Below are positions 25,815 through 33,589 of a stretch of DNA of 64,000 nucleotides, piece after piece. The translations under genes and the position numbers were made by a program. The stretch spans positions 86,088 through 150,087 of the forward strand of contig CACWJZ010000001.1 of NCBI GenBank assembly GCA_902761365.1. The letters run 5' to 3'. The number at the start of each line of letters is the position of its first letter. Position 1 is the stretch's first letter. Origin of the DNA: an uncultured Eubacteriales bacterium. GTDB lineage: Bacteria > Bacillota > Clostridia > Christensenellales > CAG-138. Below the pieces are notes generated by a model, which was not told the DNA's origin, did no database searches, and worked only from the letters and a program-made list of their open reading frames with translations.

Positions 25815-27488
25815 ATGGAATGGAAATCGGACATCGAGATCGCACAAGCCACCCCTATGACGCCTATCACGAAGATCGCAGCTGACCTGGGCGTGGACGA
25901 ACAGTACATCGAACAATACGGTCCCTATAAAGCCAAGATCTCCCTGGAGTATCTGCGTGCTTGTCAGAAGCCCAGCGGAAAGCTGATCCTAGTCACTGCC
26001 ATTACGCCGACACCGGCTGGTGAAGGGAAGACCACCACCACGGTAGGCCTGGCGGACGGACTGAAACGGATCGGCAAAAACGTGGTGGTCGCCCTCCGGG
26101 AGCCTTCTCTGGGGCCGGTGTTCGGCATCAAGGGCGGCGCGGCCGGCGGCGGTTACGCCCAGGTGGTGCCCATGGAGGACATCAATCTGCACTTCACCGG
26201 TGATTTTCATGCCATCGGCGCGGCCAACAATCTGTTAGCGGCCATGTTGGACAATCACATCCAGCAGGGGAATGCATTGGGCATCGACCCTCGCAGCATC
26301 ACCTGGAAGAGGGCCGTGGATATGAACGATCGCCAGCTTCGCTTCATCGTGGATGGCTTGGGCGGCAAGGCCAACGGAACGCCCCGGGAGGATGGATTCG
26401 ACATCACCGTGGCCAGTGAGGTCATGGCGGTGCTATGCCTTGCCGACGGTATCATGGACCTGAAGACGCGGCTCTCTCGTATCGTGGTGGGCTATACCTA
26501 CGACAACCGCCCCGTCACTGCCGGAGACCTGAAGGCGGCGGGCGCCATGGCTGCCCTGCTGAAGGACGCTTTGAAGCCCAACCTGGTTCAGACTTTGGAA
26601 CACACCCCGGCTCTTGTCCACGGCGGCCCCTTCGCCAACATCGCTCACGGTTGCAACAGCGTGACGGCCACCAAACTGGCATTGAAGCTTGGCGACTACT
26701 GCGTCACGGAGGCCGGCTTCGGTGCGGACCTGGGCGCAGAAAAATTCTTCGACATCAAGTGCCGCATGGCGGGATTGAAGCCGGATGCGGTGGTGGTCGT
26801 GGCCACCATCCGGGCTCTCAAGCATCATGGCGGCGCTGGCAAGGATCAGCTGACGAAGGAGAATTTGACAGCCCTTGAGAAGGGGCTGCCGAACCTGTTG
26901 CAACATGTTTCCAACGTGAAGAACACCTTCGGCTTGCCGGCAGTGGTAGCCATTAACCGCTTCCCCCAGGACACTGAGGCGGAGATAGCGCTGCTGGAGG
27001 AAAAGTGCCATGAGTTGGGTGTGAACGTTGTCCTGTCTGAGGTCTGGGCCAAGGGTGGTGAAGGCGGCATGGAGCTGGCACGCGAAGTGGTCCGCCTGTG
27101 CGAACAGCCAAACAACTTCCACTTTGCCTATGAGACAGATGAGAGCATATTCGATAAGCTCACTCACATCGTGCAGAGGGTGTACCATGGCAACGGTGTG
27201 GAGCTGACCCCCGGCGCTCAAAAGCAGATGAAACGGCTGGAGGAACTTGGCTTTGGCAAGCTGCCCGTATGCATGGCCAAGACCCAATATAGCTTCTCCG
27301 ACGATCCTAAGAAGCTGGGTGCGCCAAAGGACTTCACCGTCCAGGTCAGGAATCTGAAGGTCTCCGCCGGCGCCGGATTCATCGTGGCATTGACGGGGGA
27401 GATCATGACCATGCCGGGGCTGCCTCGGGTGCCTGCTGCAGAACGCATCGACGTGGACGAAACCGGAAAGATCTCCGGCTTATTCTAA
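25815..27488 (+). CDS. fhs: Formate-tetrahydrofolate ligase
   Basis: Reversibly couples 10-formyl-THF to formate plus ATP; after formimino-THF catabolism it can run toward ATP. The 557-aa protein has the nucleotide loop [18 protein letters not shown] (about residues 70-87), [22 protein letters not shown] compressed as in the family (from about 96), and [10 protein letters not shown]. Start 25815 is preferred over an upstream in-frame ATG because GGAGGGG lies 8 nt before it. Length is normal for the family. Placed 31 bp after hutI. Confidence 0.96.
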   Translation: MEWKSDIEIAQATPMTPITKIAADLGVDEQYIEQYGPYKAKISLEYLRACQKPSGKLILVTAITPTPAGEGKTTTTVGLADGLKRIGKNVVVALREPSLGPVFGIKGGAAGGGYAQVVPMEDINLHFTGDFHAIGAANNLLAAMLDNHIQQGNALGIDPRSITWKRAVDMNDRQLRFIVDGLGGKANGTPREDGFDITVASEVMAVLCLADGIMDLKTRLSRIVVGYTYDNRPVTAGDLKAAGAMAALLKDALKPNLVQTLEHTPALVHGGPFANIAHGCNSVTATKLALKLGDYCVTEAGFGADLGAEKFFDIKCRMAGLKPDAVVVVATIRALKHHGGAGKDQLTKENLTALEKGLPNLLQHVSNVKNTFGLPAVVAINRFPQDTEAEIALLEEKCHELGVNVVLSEVWAKGGEGGMELAREVVRLCEQPNNFHFAYETDESIFDKLTHIVQRVYHGNGVELTPGAQKQMKRLEELGFGKLPVCMAKTQYSFSDDPKKLGAPKDFTVQVRNLKVSAGAGFIVALTGEIMTMPGLPRVPAAERIDVDETGKISGLF

Positions 27489-27498
27489 GGAGGGCCTT

Positions 27499-28221
27499 AT
27501 GAATCATTATCAATCCTGCTACGGCATCATCGGCGCCATGGACACGGAGATCCAGATACTCCGGGAACAGATGGACCGCTGCCGGACCAACTCTCTGTAT
27601 GGGTTGACCTTCTATCAGGGGCGGATCGGCTGCCATGACGTGGTCCTCGCCAAGTGTGGCATCGGCAAGGTGAATGCTGCCCGCTGCGCCCAGATCCTCA
27701 TCGACCGGTCCAACCCCGATTATCTCATCAATACGGGCGTGGCCGGCGGCGTCGGCCCGGATCTGAAGCTGGGAGATATGGTGCTCAGTACAGACCTGGT
27801 ACAGCACGATTTCCGTATGGCCGCCCTGGGCTGCGTGGACGGGTGCCAGACCTTGGACGGCCCCAAGGACAAGCCCACCCTGTTCCAGGCGGATGAAGCC
27901 CTTCTGACCCGTTTTGAGAAGATTGCCCAGGAGACGGCGGGGGAAAACGCCATCCATCGGGGACGCATCGCCTCCGGCGACACCTTTGTGGCAGATAAGG
28001 AGACCAAGATCAGGCTGTATGAATCATTTGATGCGCTGGCCTGCGAGATGGAGGGCGGGGCTATCGCCCAGGTGGCCCAGGCGGCCGGAGTGCCCTTCCT
28101 GGTGGTGCGGGCCATCTCCGACTTGGCAGATGGGTCCGCTTCGGAATCCTATGCTGCCTTCGAGCGACATGCGGCCCATCTTTCCGCCAGCATGCTGCTC
28201 AAATTTCTGGAAAACGACTGA
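27499..28221 (+). CDS. mtnN: 5'-methylthioadenosine/S-adenosylhomocysteine nucleosidase
   Basis: Cleaves adenine from MTA and SAH, by-products of S-adenosylmethionine use. The released adenine could feed the ade-xdh route upstream. The 240-aa protein starts with YGIIGAMDTEIQ (substrate glutamate), has NTGVAGGVG, the methionine/glutamate ribose site ACEMEGGAIAQVAQ, and the catalytic aspartate in RAISDLADG. RBS AAGGAGGG precedes the ATG, 10 bp after fhs. A terminator closes the operon. Confidence 0.94.
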   Translation: MNHYQSCYGIIGAMDTEIQILREQMDRCRTNSLYGLTFYQGRIGCHDVVLAKCGIGKVNAARCAQILIDRSNPDYLINTGVAGGVGPDLKLGDMVLSTDLVQHDFRMAALGCVDGCQTLDGPKDKPTLFQADEALLTRFEKIAQETAGENAIHRGRIASGDTFVADKETKIRLYESFDALACEMEGGAIAQVAQAAGVPFLVVRAISDLADGSASESYAAFERHAAHLSASMLLKFLEND

Positions 28222-28234
28222 TTTTATCAAAAAC

Positions 28235-28268
28235 AAAAGCAGGGGAAGGGTATGCTTCTCCTGCTTTT
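28235..28268. terminator. Bidirectional terminator between mtnN and the flavodoxin gene
   Basis: AAAAGCAGGGGAAG / CTTCTCCTGCTTTT stem with a 6-nt loop and A/T flanks on both sides, between convergent genes. Confidence 0.8.
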
Positions 28269-28289
28269 TGATTTGGCTGGCTGCGGGTT

Positions 28290-28772
28290 TTACCGCATAG
28301 CGTCGCAAAACGCGACGATCTTGTTTTCGTTTTCGCTGGACGGTTTGTCCTTGGGGTCGATCAGGATGATCTCCTGTTGGGAGCACCCTGGTACCAGGAA
28401 AGCTCTGAACTTTTCCAGGACCTTGCCCGGTCCGCCGCTACAACAGAAGAAGGCGGCGAGGCGCTTATCCTGCAGCGCAGCCCGGTTATCCTCGACGAAG
28501 GTGCGCAGGGGTGGGGGAAAGGTGCCGGCCCAGACGGGGCCGCCCAGGATGATCGAATCATAGGCGGTAGGGTCGAAGGTATAGGGCTCCAACTGTGGCT
28601 TATCCCCCATGAGCGCGCTCTTGCCGCCCCAGAAGAACTTCTTGAAGCCGGAATCGGGATAGGCTTTCTTCGGGGTAAGGGGGACCAGATCCGCGTTCAG
28701 GAGCGAGGCCATTTTCTCAGCTGCGTATCGCGTGTTGCCGGACATAGAGTAATAGACGATAGCGGTTTTCAT
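28290..28772 (-). CDS. Flavodoxin family protein
   Basis: FMN-binding electron carrier or flavodoxin-like reductase, 160 aa. The N-terminus MKTAIVYYSMSGNTRYAAEK is the phosphate-binding loop (S-x-S-G-N-T) of flavodoxins. YDSIILGGPVWAGTFPPPLR is the second FMN loop with the usual P-x-W. Start 28772 is set by GGAGGACATCC just upstream; a longer in-frame ATG (28829) lacks an RBS. Partner unknown; electron transfer to Xdh is possible but unsupported. Confidence 0.88.
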   Translation of the reverse strand: MKTAIVYYSMSGNTRYAAEKMASLLNADLVPLTPKKAYPDSGFKKFFWGGKSALMGDKPQLEPYTFDPTAYDSIILGGPVWAGTFPPPLRTFVEDNRAALQDKRLAAFFCCSGGPGKVLEKFRAFLVPGCSQQEIILIDPKDKPSSENENKIVAFCDAMR

Positions 28773-28879
28773 GGATGTCCTCCGGGTACGTTTTGACTGT
28801 AGTGTAGCATACCCGGGGTGGGGATTCAATAGGGAAAGAGGCGACGGATATGTTCACATGCTGGCTTATGAATAGATCA

Positions 28880-28999
28880 TCGGAGGGCATAGGAGAGGCT
28901 CACCCTCGCCTGCGGGCTTAGTCGAGGCGCCGCTCTGAAGCCGCCCCACTGGGGCTTCATTCACTCCTGCGCCCATTAGAATCCCCAATATTGCGACAG
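28880..28999 (-). repeat. Structured repeat element, copy D
   Basis: In the minus orientation the middle stem is GGCGC/GCGCC (plus strand 28926-28930 and 28969-28973). The hairpin is TGAAG..GCCCC/GGGGC..TTCA (28936-28959) with a 2-nt insertion. GAGTGAAT and AGAG sit in their usual places, then CCCGCAGGCGAGGGTGAG. The outermost stem is degraded. It is followed on the plus strand by half of a terminator hairpin (29001-29029) that is repeated whole at 29141. Confidence 0.7.
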
Positions 29000-29000
29000 C

Positions 29001-29169
29001 AAACAAATGAGGCACCGAAATGGTGCCTCTGGAGCATAGGAGAGTCTCACCCTCGCTGCGGCTCGCTCAGGGCATGGCTCTTGGGTGCCACTGGCACCCA
29101 ATTCACTACCATGCCCAGTTCGACTCTCCAGCTCCGCCATAAACAAATGAGGCACCGAAATGGTGCCTC
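29001..29169. repeat. 29-bp direct repeat flanking element E
   Basis: An identical 29-bp string beginning AAACAAATGAGG occurs at 29001-29029 and 29141-29169, 140 bp apart. Each follows one repeat element (D, then E), so [element + hairpin arm] appears tandemly duplicated. Only the second copy keeps the full hairpin. Confidence 0.75.
29039..29129 (-). repeat. Structured repeat element, copy E
   Basis: Three nested stems on the plus strand: GGAGAGTC/GACTCTCC (29039-29046, 29122-29129), GGGCATGG/CCATGCCC (29070-29077, 29109-29116) and TTGGGTGCC/GGCACCCAA (29081-29089, 29093-29101). All arms differ in sequence from copies A-D but pair perfectly. The minus strand shows TAGTGAAT, AGAGCC and TGAGCGAG. 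The plus-strand right border TTCGACTCTCCAGCTCCGCC resembles a tRNA T-arm and acceptor end. Confidence 0.8.
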
Positions 29170-29177
29170 ATTTGTTT
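29141..29177. terminator. Terminator-like hairpin at the prophage left boundary
   Basis: AAACAAATGAGGCACC / GGTGCCTCATTTGTTT, a perfect 16-bp stem with a 5-nt loop. The stop codon and last two codons of the phage recombinase lie inside its right arm, so host and phage sequence meet here. Confidence 0.75.
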
Positions 29178-30688
29178 GGTGGAGCGATGGAGAGCGTAGG
29201 CGAACACCCGGGCTCCACCGTGACGATGCTCCGATCCGCAATAGCACGGCTCCCCGGTGAGGCCCCCGTGTAATTGAATGCAATCCGCAGATGATCATCC
29301 CACAGCCAGATGGAGGAGATGAAGGTGTCGATCAGCCGCCGCCGAAAGGCTTTGTCGTTTCGGTCCCCGGATCGGAACCGCTGCAGCCAATAGACTACCT
29401 GGTCGCGTTCCAGTCTGGTGATGGCCGCCTCCTCCAGCGCAATGGCGTTTTCGAGACGGACCCCCTCGGCCTCCAGCTCCTGCAGCCGGCGCTTCGTGGT
29501 GGCGGTGATAATCCCGGCCTCGATGGCTTTCATGACGTTGTCGATGGCCGTCCTGGTTTCCAGGAGAGAGGAGCGAAGGGACAGCAGGGTGGCGGAATTG
29601 CCCTCCCGTTCCTGGTAGGCCATGACCTGGTCCGCGATCCATTCCACCACGTCGTCCCGCAGCACGATCTCCATGGCCGCATCGAACACGGCGCCCTCCA
29701 GCCAATCCCGGCTGACGCTTTCCTTTTTGCAGCCGCCGGATTGCCGCCGGGTTTGGCATGCGTAATAGTAATACTTCTGCCCGTTTTTCCCGAACCCGCA
29801 ACACCCGATCATGGGGGCCTCGCAATAGCCGCAAAACAGCTTCCCGGTCAGCATATATTCATCATCGGCGGACCGGCCTCGGACGTGCTGCCGTCGCTCG
29901 ATGCGCCCCTGGGCCTGGAGGAACAGCGGCCGGTCCACAAGTGGCGGCATCCCGTTCTCCACGCGGACCCCACCGTAGGAATAGACCCCCACATAGGCTT
30001 CATTCTGGAGCATGTGCCGGAAACTGTTTTTATTCCAGAGCGCCCCGTTCTTGGTGCGGACGCCCCTGGCGTTCAGATCGTTACACAGGGCAGCGTAGGA
30101 GCAGCCGTCAGCTGACCGGCGAAAAATCTCGCGGACCACGTCGGCTTCCCCCTCCGCAATAGCGAACCGGCCATCCTCTCCCCGGCAATACCCATACGGG
30201 ATCTTGCCCCCGTTCACCTTGCACTCCAGGGCGTTTGAGTGCATCCCCCGTTTGATATTTTGGGAAAGATTGGCGGAATAGTACTCGGCGGACCCCTCCA
30301 GCACCGCTTCCAGGAGGATGCCCTCCGGGCCGTCCGGGATGCTCTCCTTCACGGACAGCACCCGGATGCCGTGTTTTTTCAACCGGTATTTATAGGTGGC
30401 GGAATCGTACCGGTTCCGGGCGAAGCGGTCCATTTTCCAAACCAGGACGTACCGCCATCGGGCATGCGCAGCGTCCCGGATCATCGTCTGGAACTGCTGC
30501 CGCTGGTCGCTGGTGCCGGTGAGGTGCCGGTCCGGGTAAACCTTCAGGACCTGCAGATTATTGAGCCGGGCATACGCCTCACACTCCGCGACCTGCTGCT
30601 CGATGGAGGCGTCGTTTTGAGCGTGGGAGGAGTAGCGGGCATAGATCACGACGGGGATCGCCGGGGCGACGTCAACGGCGTTATTCAT
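29168..30688 (-). CDS. Large serine recombinase (phage integrase)
   Basis: Catalyses attP x attB integration and, with a directionality factor, excision. The 506-aa protein has a resolvase catalytic domain (VVIYARYSSHAQNDASIEQQ, nucleophile Ser20; KMDRFARNRYDSA). A recombinase domain follows (GGKIPYGYCRGEDG, HMLQNEAYVG). Then come a zinc ribbon (CGYCEAPM ... GGCKKES) and a C-terminal coiled coil (about 380-440). The start at 30688 has RBS GGAGG 7 nt upstream, overlapping the neighbouring gene by 8 nt. The last codons fall in the host-side hairpin, placing attL at the gene's 3' end. Confidence 0.94.
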   Translation of the reverse strand: MNNAVDVAPAIPVVIYARYSSHAQNDASIEQQVAECEAYARLNNLQVLKVYPDRHLTGTSDQRQQFQTMIRDAAHARWRYVLVWKMDRFARNRYDSATYKYRLKKHGIRVLSVKESIPDGPEGILLEAVLEGSAEYYSANLSQNIKRGMHSNALECKVNGGKIPYGYCRGEDGRFAIAEGEADVVREIFRRSADGCSYAALCNDLNARGVRTKNGALWNKNSFRHMLQNEAYVGVYSYGGVRVENGMPPLVDRPLFLQAQGRIERRQHVRGRSADDEYMLTGKLFCGYCEAPMIGCCGFGKNGQKYYYYACQTRRQSGGCKKESVSRDWLEGAVFDAAMEIVLRDDVVEWIADQVMAYQEREGNSATLLSLRSSLLETRTAIDNVMKAIEAGIITATTKRRLQELEAEGVRLENAIALEEAAITRLERDQVVYWLQRFRSGDRNDKAFRRRLIDTFISSIWLWDDHLRIAFNYTGASPGSRAIADRSIVTVEPGCSPTLSIAPPNK

Positions 30689-31169
30689 CATACCGCCTCC
30701 AATTCCCGGTCCGCATGACGATCTCGAAAAGCGTCGGGCCAGATAAAGCAGATATTTCATATCCAGCAGCACAGGCAGCGTCCCATTCTTCCTGGGTGAT
30801 GCGGCGCCGATCCCCGTCCCGTTCATAGGAAATCAGCGCCGATGCATCAACGTGGGTCAGGGTATCAGAGAGAAACATATAATACCCGGCTTTCCGCAGG
30901 GCCTTAATTTGATCTACCGTCGGGCGAAGCCGTGGCACCTCACAGACCTGGATCGGGTCAACAAGCCCAGCAGCAAGCGCCCCATCCCGGGCGCCTTCGT
31001 CGTCCAGCCCGTACACCTCCTTTTTATTTTTCCGTCCAGTTTTCGGGTTCACCCCGTGGACCTCATAAGCGCCGATATTCGTGAAGCCCCGAAGCTCATC
31101 TGGAACCTTCGGCAAAGGATATGGTGAGCGCGTTTTTTTGTGAGATTGCAGGAAAGAAAAAATCCCCAT
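30681..31169 (-). CDS. Conserved phage hypothetical protein
   Basis: A 162-aa protein, MGIFSFLQSHKKTRSPYPLP at its start, of unknown function. It is polar, with no membrane segment; the central VEYG-like region (NKKEVYGLDDEGARDGALAAG) and the C-terminal ITQEEWDAACAAGYEIS are not motifs I can assign. RBS GGAGGATAGCG sets the start at 31169. It sits between the repressor and the recombinase on the lysogeny-side operon. Confidence 0.65.
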   Translation of the reverse strand: MGIFSFLQSHKKTRSPYPLPKVPDELRGFTNIGAYEVHGVNPKTGRKNKKEVYGLDDEGARDGALAAGLVDPIQVCEVPRLRPTVDQIKALRKAGYYMFLSDTLTHVDASALISYERDGDRRRITQEEWDAACAAGYEISALSGPTLFEIVMRTGNWRRYDE

Positions 31170-31188
31170 CGCTATCCTCCGAAAGTAA

Positions 31189-31548
31189 TTACTTTTTATA
31201 GGCAGGGTTGAAGGCCAGGTCCGACGCATAGGCCAGGACCTTCTCGAGACCGGCCCCGTTCATCGATTCGAGCAAGGCGACGATCTGATCCATTTTCAGA
31301 TCAGCCGCATCCTTCGGCTTTGCGACCTCGGCCCGGGGAGTATCGGTCATGCCCAGGAGGTAATCCGTGGACACGCCACATACGTCCGCCACCTTGGAAA
31401 TATAATCGCCGCCCGGTTCCCGGGCCCCGTTCTCATAATTGGTGATAGTCCGATATGGGATGCCGATCAGCTCGGAAAATTCCTTCCTGTTGCAGCCTAT
31501 CATTTCGCGGGCAGCTACCAGCCGCCGCCTCATCAAATCAAAATTCAT
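31189..31548 (-). CDS. XRE-family phage repressor (CI-like)
   Basis: A 119-aa helix-turn-helix regulator. RRRLVAAREMIGCNRKEFSE followed by LIGIPYRTITNYENGAREPG is an XRE HTH (about residues 7-60), with the adjoining VCGVSTDYLLGMTD. A helical C-terminus could dimerise; there is no peptidase domain for RecA-driven cleavage, so induction probably uses another route. It is divergent from a Cro-like gene across a 180-bp region with three operator-like sites, which it presumably binds to hold lysogeny. Confidence 0.85.
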   Translation of the reverse strand: MNFDLMRRRLVAAREMIGCNRKEFSELIGIPYRTITNYENGAREPGGDYISKVADVCGVSTDYLLGMTDTPRAEVAKPKDAADLKMDQIVALLESMNGAGLEKVLAYASDLAFNPAYKK

Positions 31549-31608
31549 ATTTCATGCCCGCCTTTCGGTTTCCATTTTAGCATGGGCAGCTCTCGCTTGC
31601 AATAACAA

Positions 31609-31702
31609 TTTACCCAAAACGGCGAAATAATTATGTTTTTTGCCTTGACATTTACCCGTTACGAGTATAGTATAATGCTTGCAGATACCCGAAACGGGTA
31701 AA
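31609..31702. promoter_or_regulatory. Genetic-switch operator region with early promoter
   Basis: Three 19-bp sites share the palindrome TTTACCC-N5-GGGTAAA: 31609-31627 (TTTACCC..GGCGAAA), 31651-31669 (TTTACCC..GAGTATA) and 31684-31702 (GATACCC..GGGTAAA). The rightward promoter has TTGACA at 31645-31650 and overlapping -10 candidates in TATAGTATAAT (31666-31676). The middle operator lies between -35 and -10, as expected for repression. Confidence 0.75.
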
Positions 31703-31729
31703 TATAGAAAAGGAGGCACATGGACGAAC

Positions 31730-31951
31730 ATGATGAAGTATCCAAACATCGAGGCAGAAAGAGCCAGGGCACAGATGCCCAAGGCCACCCTCGCACAGAG
31801 CATCGGGGTCACTGTTGACACCATGAGGAACTGGCAAAACGACCGGACGGAAATCCCGGTCAGCAAGCTGGTGGCCATGGCGGAGATCTTCAACGTATCC
31901 ACCGACTACCTTCTCGGACGGACCAACGTCGCAGCGAGACAAACGGCATGA
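31730..31951 (+). CDS. Cro-like XRE transcriptional regulator
   Basis: A 73-aa HTH protein (or 72 aa from the adjacent ATG 31733). AERARAQMPKATLAQSIGVT and VDTMRNWQNDRTEIPVSKLV make the HTH; IFNVSTDYLLGRT matches the CI-side gene's post-HTH segment. First gene of the rightward early operon, just after the operators. RBS AGGAGG is about 13 nt upstream, a little far. Confidence 0.82.
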   Translation: MMKYPNIEAERARAQMPKATLAQSIGVTVDTMRNWQNDRTEIPVSKLVAMAEIFNVSTDYLLGRTNVAARQTA

Positions 31952-32133
31952 AGCGGCAAGCGGTACGGCCGACGGCCGGAGATCAGGTCCGCATCGAAGT
32001 CGGCAGCATCCCTGCCCATGCTGCCACAAACATCGCCCAGGTCGTATTTGAGGCGATCCACCGCGACTTCGAGGACCCGGCGGTCCAGGCGGACTACAAG
32101 AGATGGAAAGCAGAAAGAGAGGCCACGCGATGA
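31948..32133 (+). CDS. Small phage early protein
   Basis: 61 aa, starting in an ATGA overlap with the Cro-like gene. Basic N-terminus (MKRQAVRPTAGD) and a helical C-terminus rich in charged residues. No motif recognised; kept because of tight coupling in the operon. Confidence 0.55.
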   Translation: MKRQAVRPTAGDQVRIEVGSIPAHAATNIAQVVFEAIHRDFEDPAVQADYKRWKAEREATR

Positions 32134-32312
32134 GAAGACCCAGGAAGCTGACGCGAAAAGAAAAGGTCCGGTTCACAGAGAACGGGATCAATCCCCGGGG
32201 CATCTACGCCCAGGGCGACCTGCAGCACACCACATCCTTCATCAATACGAAAACAGGGACAAGGTATCGGCTCACCGCTGATGGCGGCCTGGAAAGGGAG
32301 GCAGCCCGATGA
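32130..32312 (+). CDS. Small basic phage early protein
   Basis: 60 aa from ATG 32130, overlapping the previous stop as ATGA. Very basic N-terminus (MRRPRKLTRKEK) and a middle segment TSFINTKTGTRYRLTADGG predicted as strands. Function unknown. Confidence 0.55.
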   Translation: MRRPRKLTRKEKVRFTENGINPRGIYAQGDLQHTTSFINTKTGTRYRLTADGGLEREAAR

Positions 32313-32677
32313 AGATCGCCCTCCAGGACAACGTCCTCAAATTGATAGAGGTCGACAACGTCCACTTCACCGTCATCAAGAGCTGGAACAAGATGAAGTG
32401 GAACAGGAGCCTCCGGCAGCTGGAAGGTATCGCCGATATTGAGCTCCTGGACAAGCTGGCCGGGCTATTCCGGCTCCCGGCCCACATTGAGGAATACCGG
32501 CAACGGCTCCACACCGTCCAGGACGCGGTGGACCGGGAGCGCATGAACCCCGCCCCGGCGCCCATGTTCGACTACCCCGTAAAGCTGCCCCTTTACCAGC
32601 ACCAGGTCAGAGGCGCCAACATGGCCCTGCTGACCTTCGGATTCATAGAGCCAAAGGAGGAACACCATGACGCCTAA
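32309..32677 (+). CDS. SNF2-type helicase, N-terminal (Q-motif) fragment
   Basis: 122 aa. The N-terminal part (VHFTVIKSWNKMKWNRSLRQ) resembles the substrate-strand domain preceding phage SNF2-like helicases. The end PLYQHQVRGANMALLTFGFI is the helicase Q-motif, after which Walker A is expected within about 20-40 residues. Here the frame stops at 32677 and two other genes follow. The gene 33576-34949 then begins with exactly the missing Walker A region. I read this as the first half of one split helicase. Starts in an overlap with the previous gene. Confidence 0.7.
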   Translation: MKIALQDNVLKLIEVDNVHFTVIKSWNKMKWNRSLRQLEGIADIELLDKLAGLFRLPAHIEEYRQRLHTVQDAVDRERMNPAPAPMFDYPVKLPLYQHQVRGANMALLTFGFIEPKEEHHDA

Positions 32678-33032
32678 AACTGCCCAAGCCATATCCGATA
32701 TTATGAACAGCCCGGCCATGGCCGCCACCATCGGCCTCGCCATGGTGGCGCTCGGCGCCGCCGCCCTGGTAATCATAAAGCGGGGCCAGAAAACAGAGAC
32801 CGACGTCGCCCATCTTCGGAATGTTCTGATTCATAACGAGAAAGTGTACGAAAAGCGGATTGCAGACCTCCGCGAAAAGGCCCGCCTCCTCGGGGTTGAG
32901 AAATTCATCCTTAGCATGCAGGTCAAGAACCGGGACCAGGTGATCCGGGAACAGCAGCAGCAGATCGCCAACCTGAAAAAAGCCAACGATCAGCTGGCCA
33001 GGGCACAGGATGAGAGGAGGAACGGGCAATGA
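32667..33032 (+). CDS. Membrane-anchored coiled-coil phage protein
   Basis: 121 aa with one hydrophobic segment (AATIGLAMVALGAAALVI, about residues 19-36). A long charged helix to the C-terminus (REQQQQIANLKKANDQLARA) is probably a coiled coil. It begins 11 nt inside the helicase N-terminal fragment and overlaps the next gene by 4 nt. With that gene it forms the pair that interrupts the helicase. Function unknown; the layout resembles small phage membrane spacers. Confidence 0.65.
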   Translation: MTPKTAQAISDIMNSPAMAATIGLAMVALGAAALVIIKRGQKTETDVAHLRNVLIHNEKVYEKRIADLREKARLLGVEKFILSMQVKNRDQVIREQQQQIANLKKANDQLARAQDERRNGQ

Positions 33033-33589
33033 AAGATCATCTCTCGAAAATGCTCTTGGAGCACATCAATGCCATCAAGGACAAGGCATCCATTTTATTC
33101 GCCAGGCCGGAAATCGATATGCCCGAAGTCAAGGCATTTCTTTACGACACCATAAAGAAAAGCCTGGAGGTCGCAAGCGAATATGATATGGCGACCTTTA
33201 TGACCAAAGAGCCTCACAGAGACAAACCGATCAAGGTTTTTCTTTCCGGCCCGATCTCCAGCCGGATGAGCACATACAAGTCAGATTTTGCAGCATGGGA
33301 AAAGCTCGTCATCTATACGGGCGACATTCCCATCAACCCCGCCACCCTTCCGCTCGGCATGGAACCGGCCGACTACATGAGGATCACCCTGGCCATGCTT
33401 CAGAGCGCGGATGCCATGTTGATGTTACCCGGATGGGAGGAGAGCGCCGGGGCCACATTGGAAAAGACATACGCCGAATATACCGGCATCCGGGTCATGT
33501 ACCCCGACAAAACAGAGGTGGACTGCCTCGGATTTCTGACCACTTGTATAAACGAAAGAAGGGGGCCGAAAAACGATGGCGATCAATAA
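33029..33589 (+). CDS. DUF4406 / nucleoside deoxyribosyltransferase-like protein
   Basis: 186 aa. From about residue 67, KVFLSGPISS is followed by INPATLPLG, ADYMRITLAMLQSADAMLML and PGWEESAGATLE. This pattern is typical of DUF4406 proteins related to nucleoside 2-deoxyribosyltransferases, with the conserved late Glu. It may act on phage or host nucleotides; no activity is proven. An extra N-terminal helical part (1-65) is unusual for the family. It lies between the two halves of the helicase and overlaps the second by 14 nt. Confidence 0.8.
   Translation: MKDHLSKMLLEHINAIKDKASILFARPEIDMPEVKAFLYDTIKKSLEVASEYDMATFMTKEPHRDKPIKVFLSGPISSRMSTYKSDFAAWEKLVIYTGDIPINPATLPLGMEPADYMRITLAMLQSADAMLMLPGWEESAGATLEKTYAEYTGIRVMYPDKTEVDCLGFLTTCINERRGPKNDGDQ

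Noticed and set aside
33029..33589. DUF4406 gene as a defence (nucleotide-depleting) effector
   Set aside because: Family members are common in phages with unknown activity; no sensor or toxin partner is visible apart from the coiled-coil gene, so only the insertion itself is reported.
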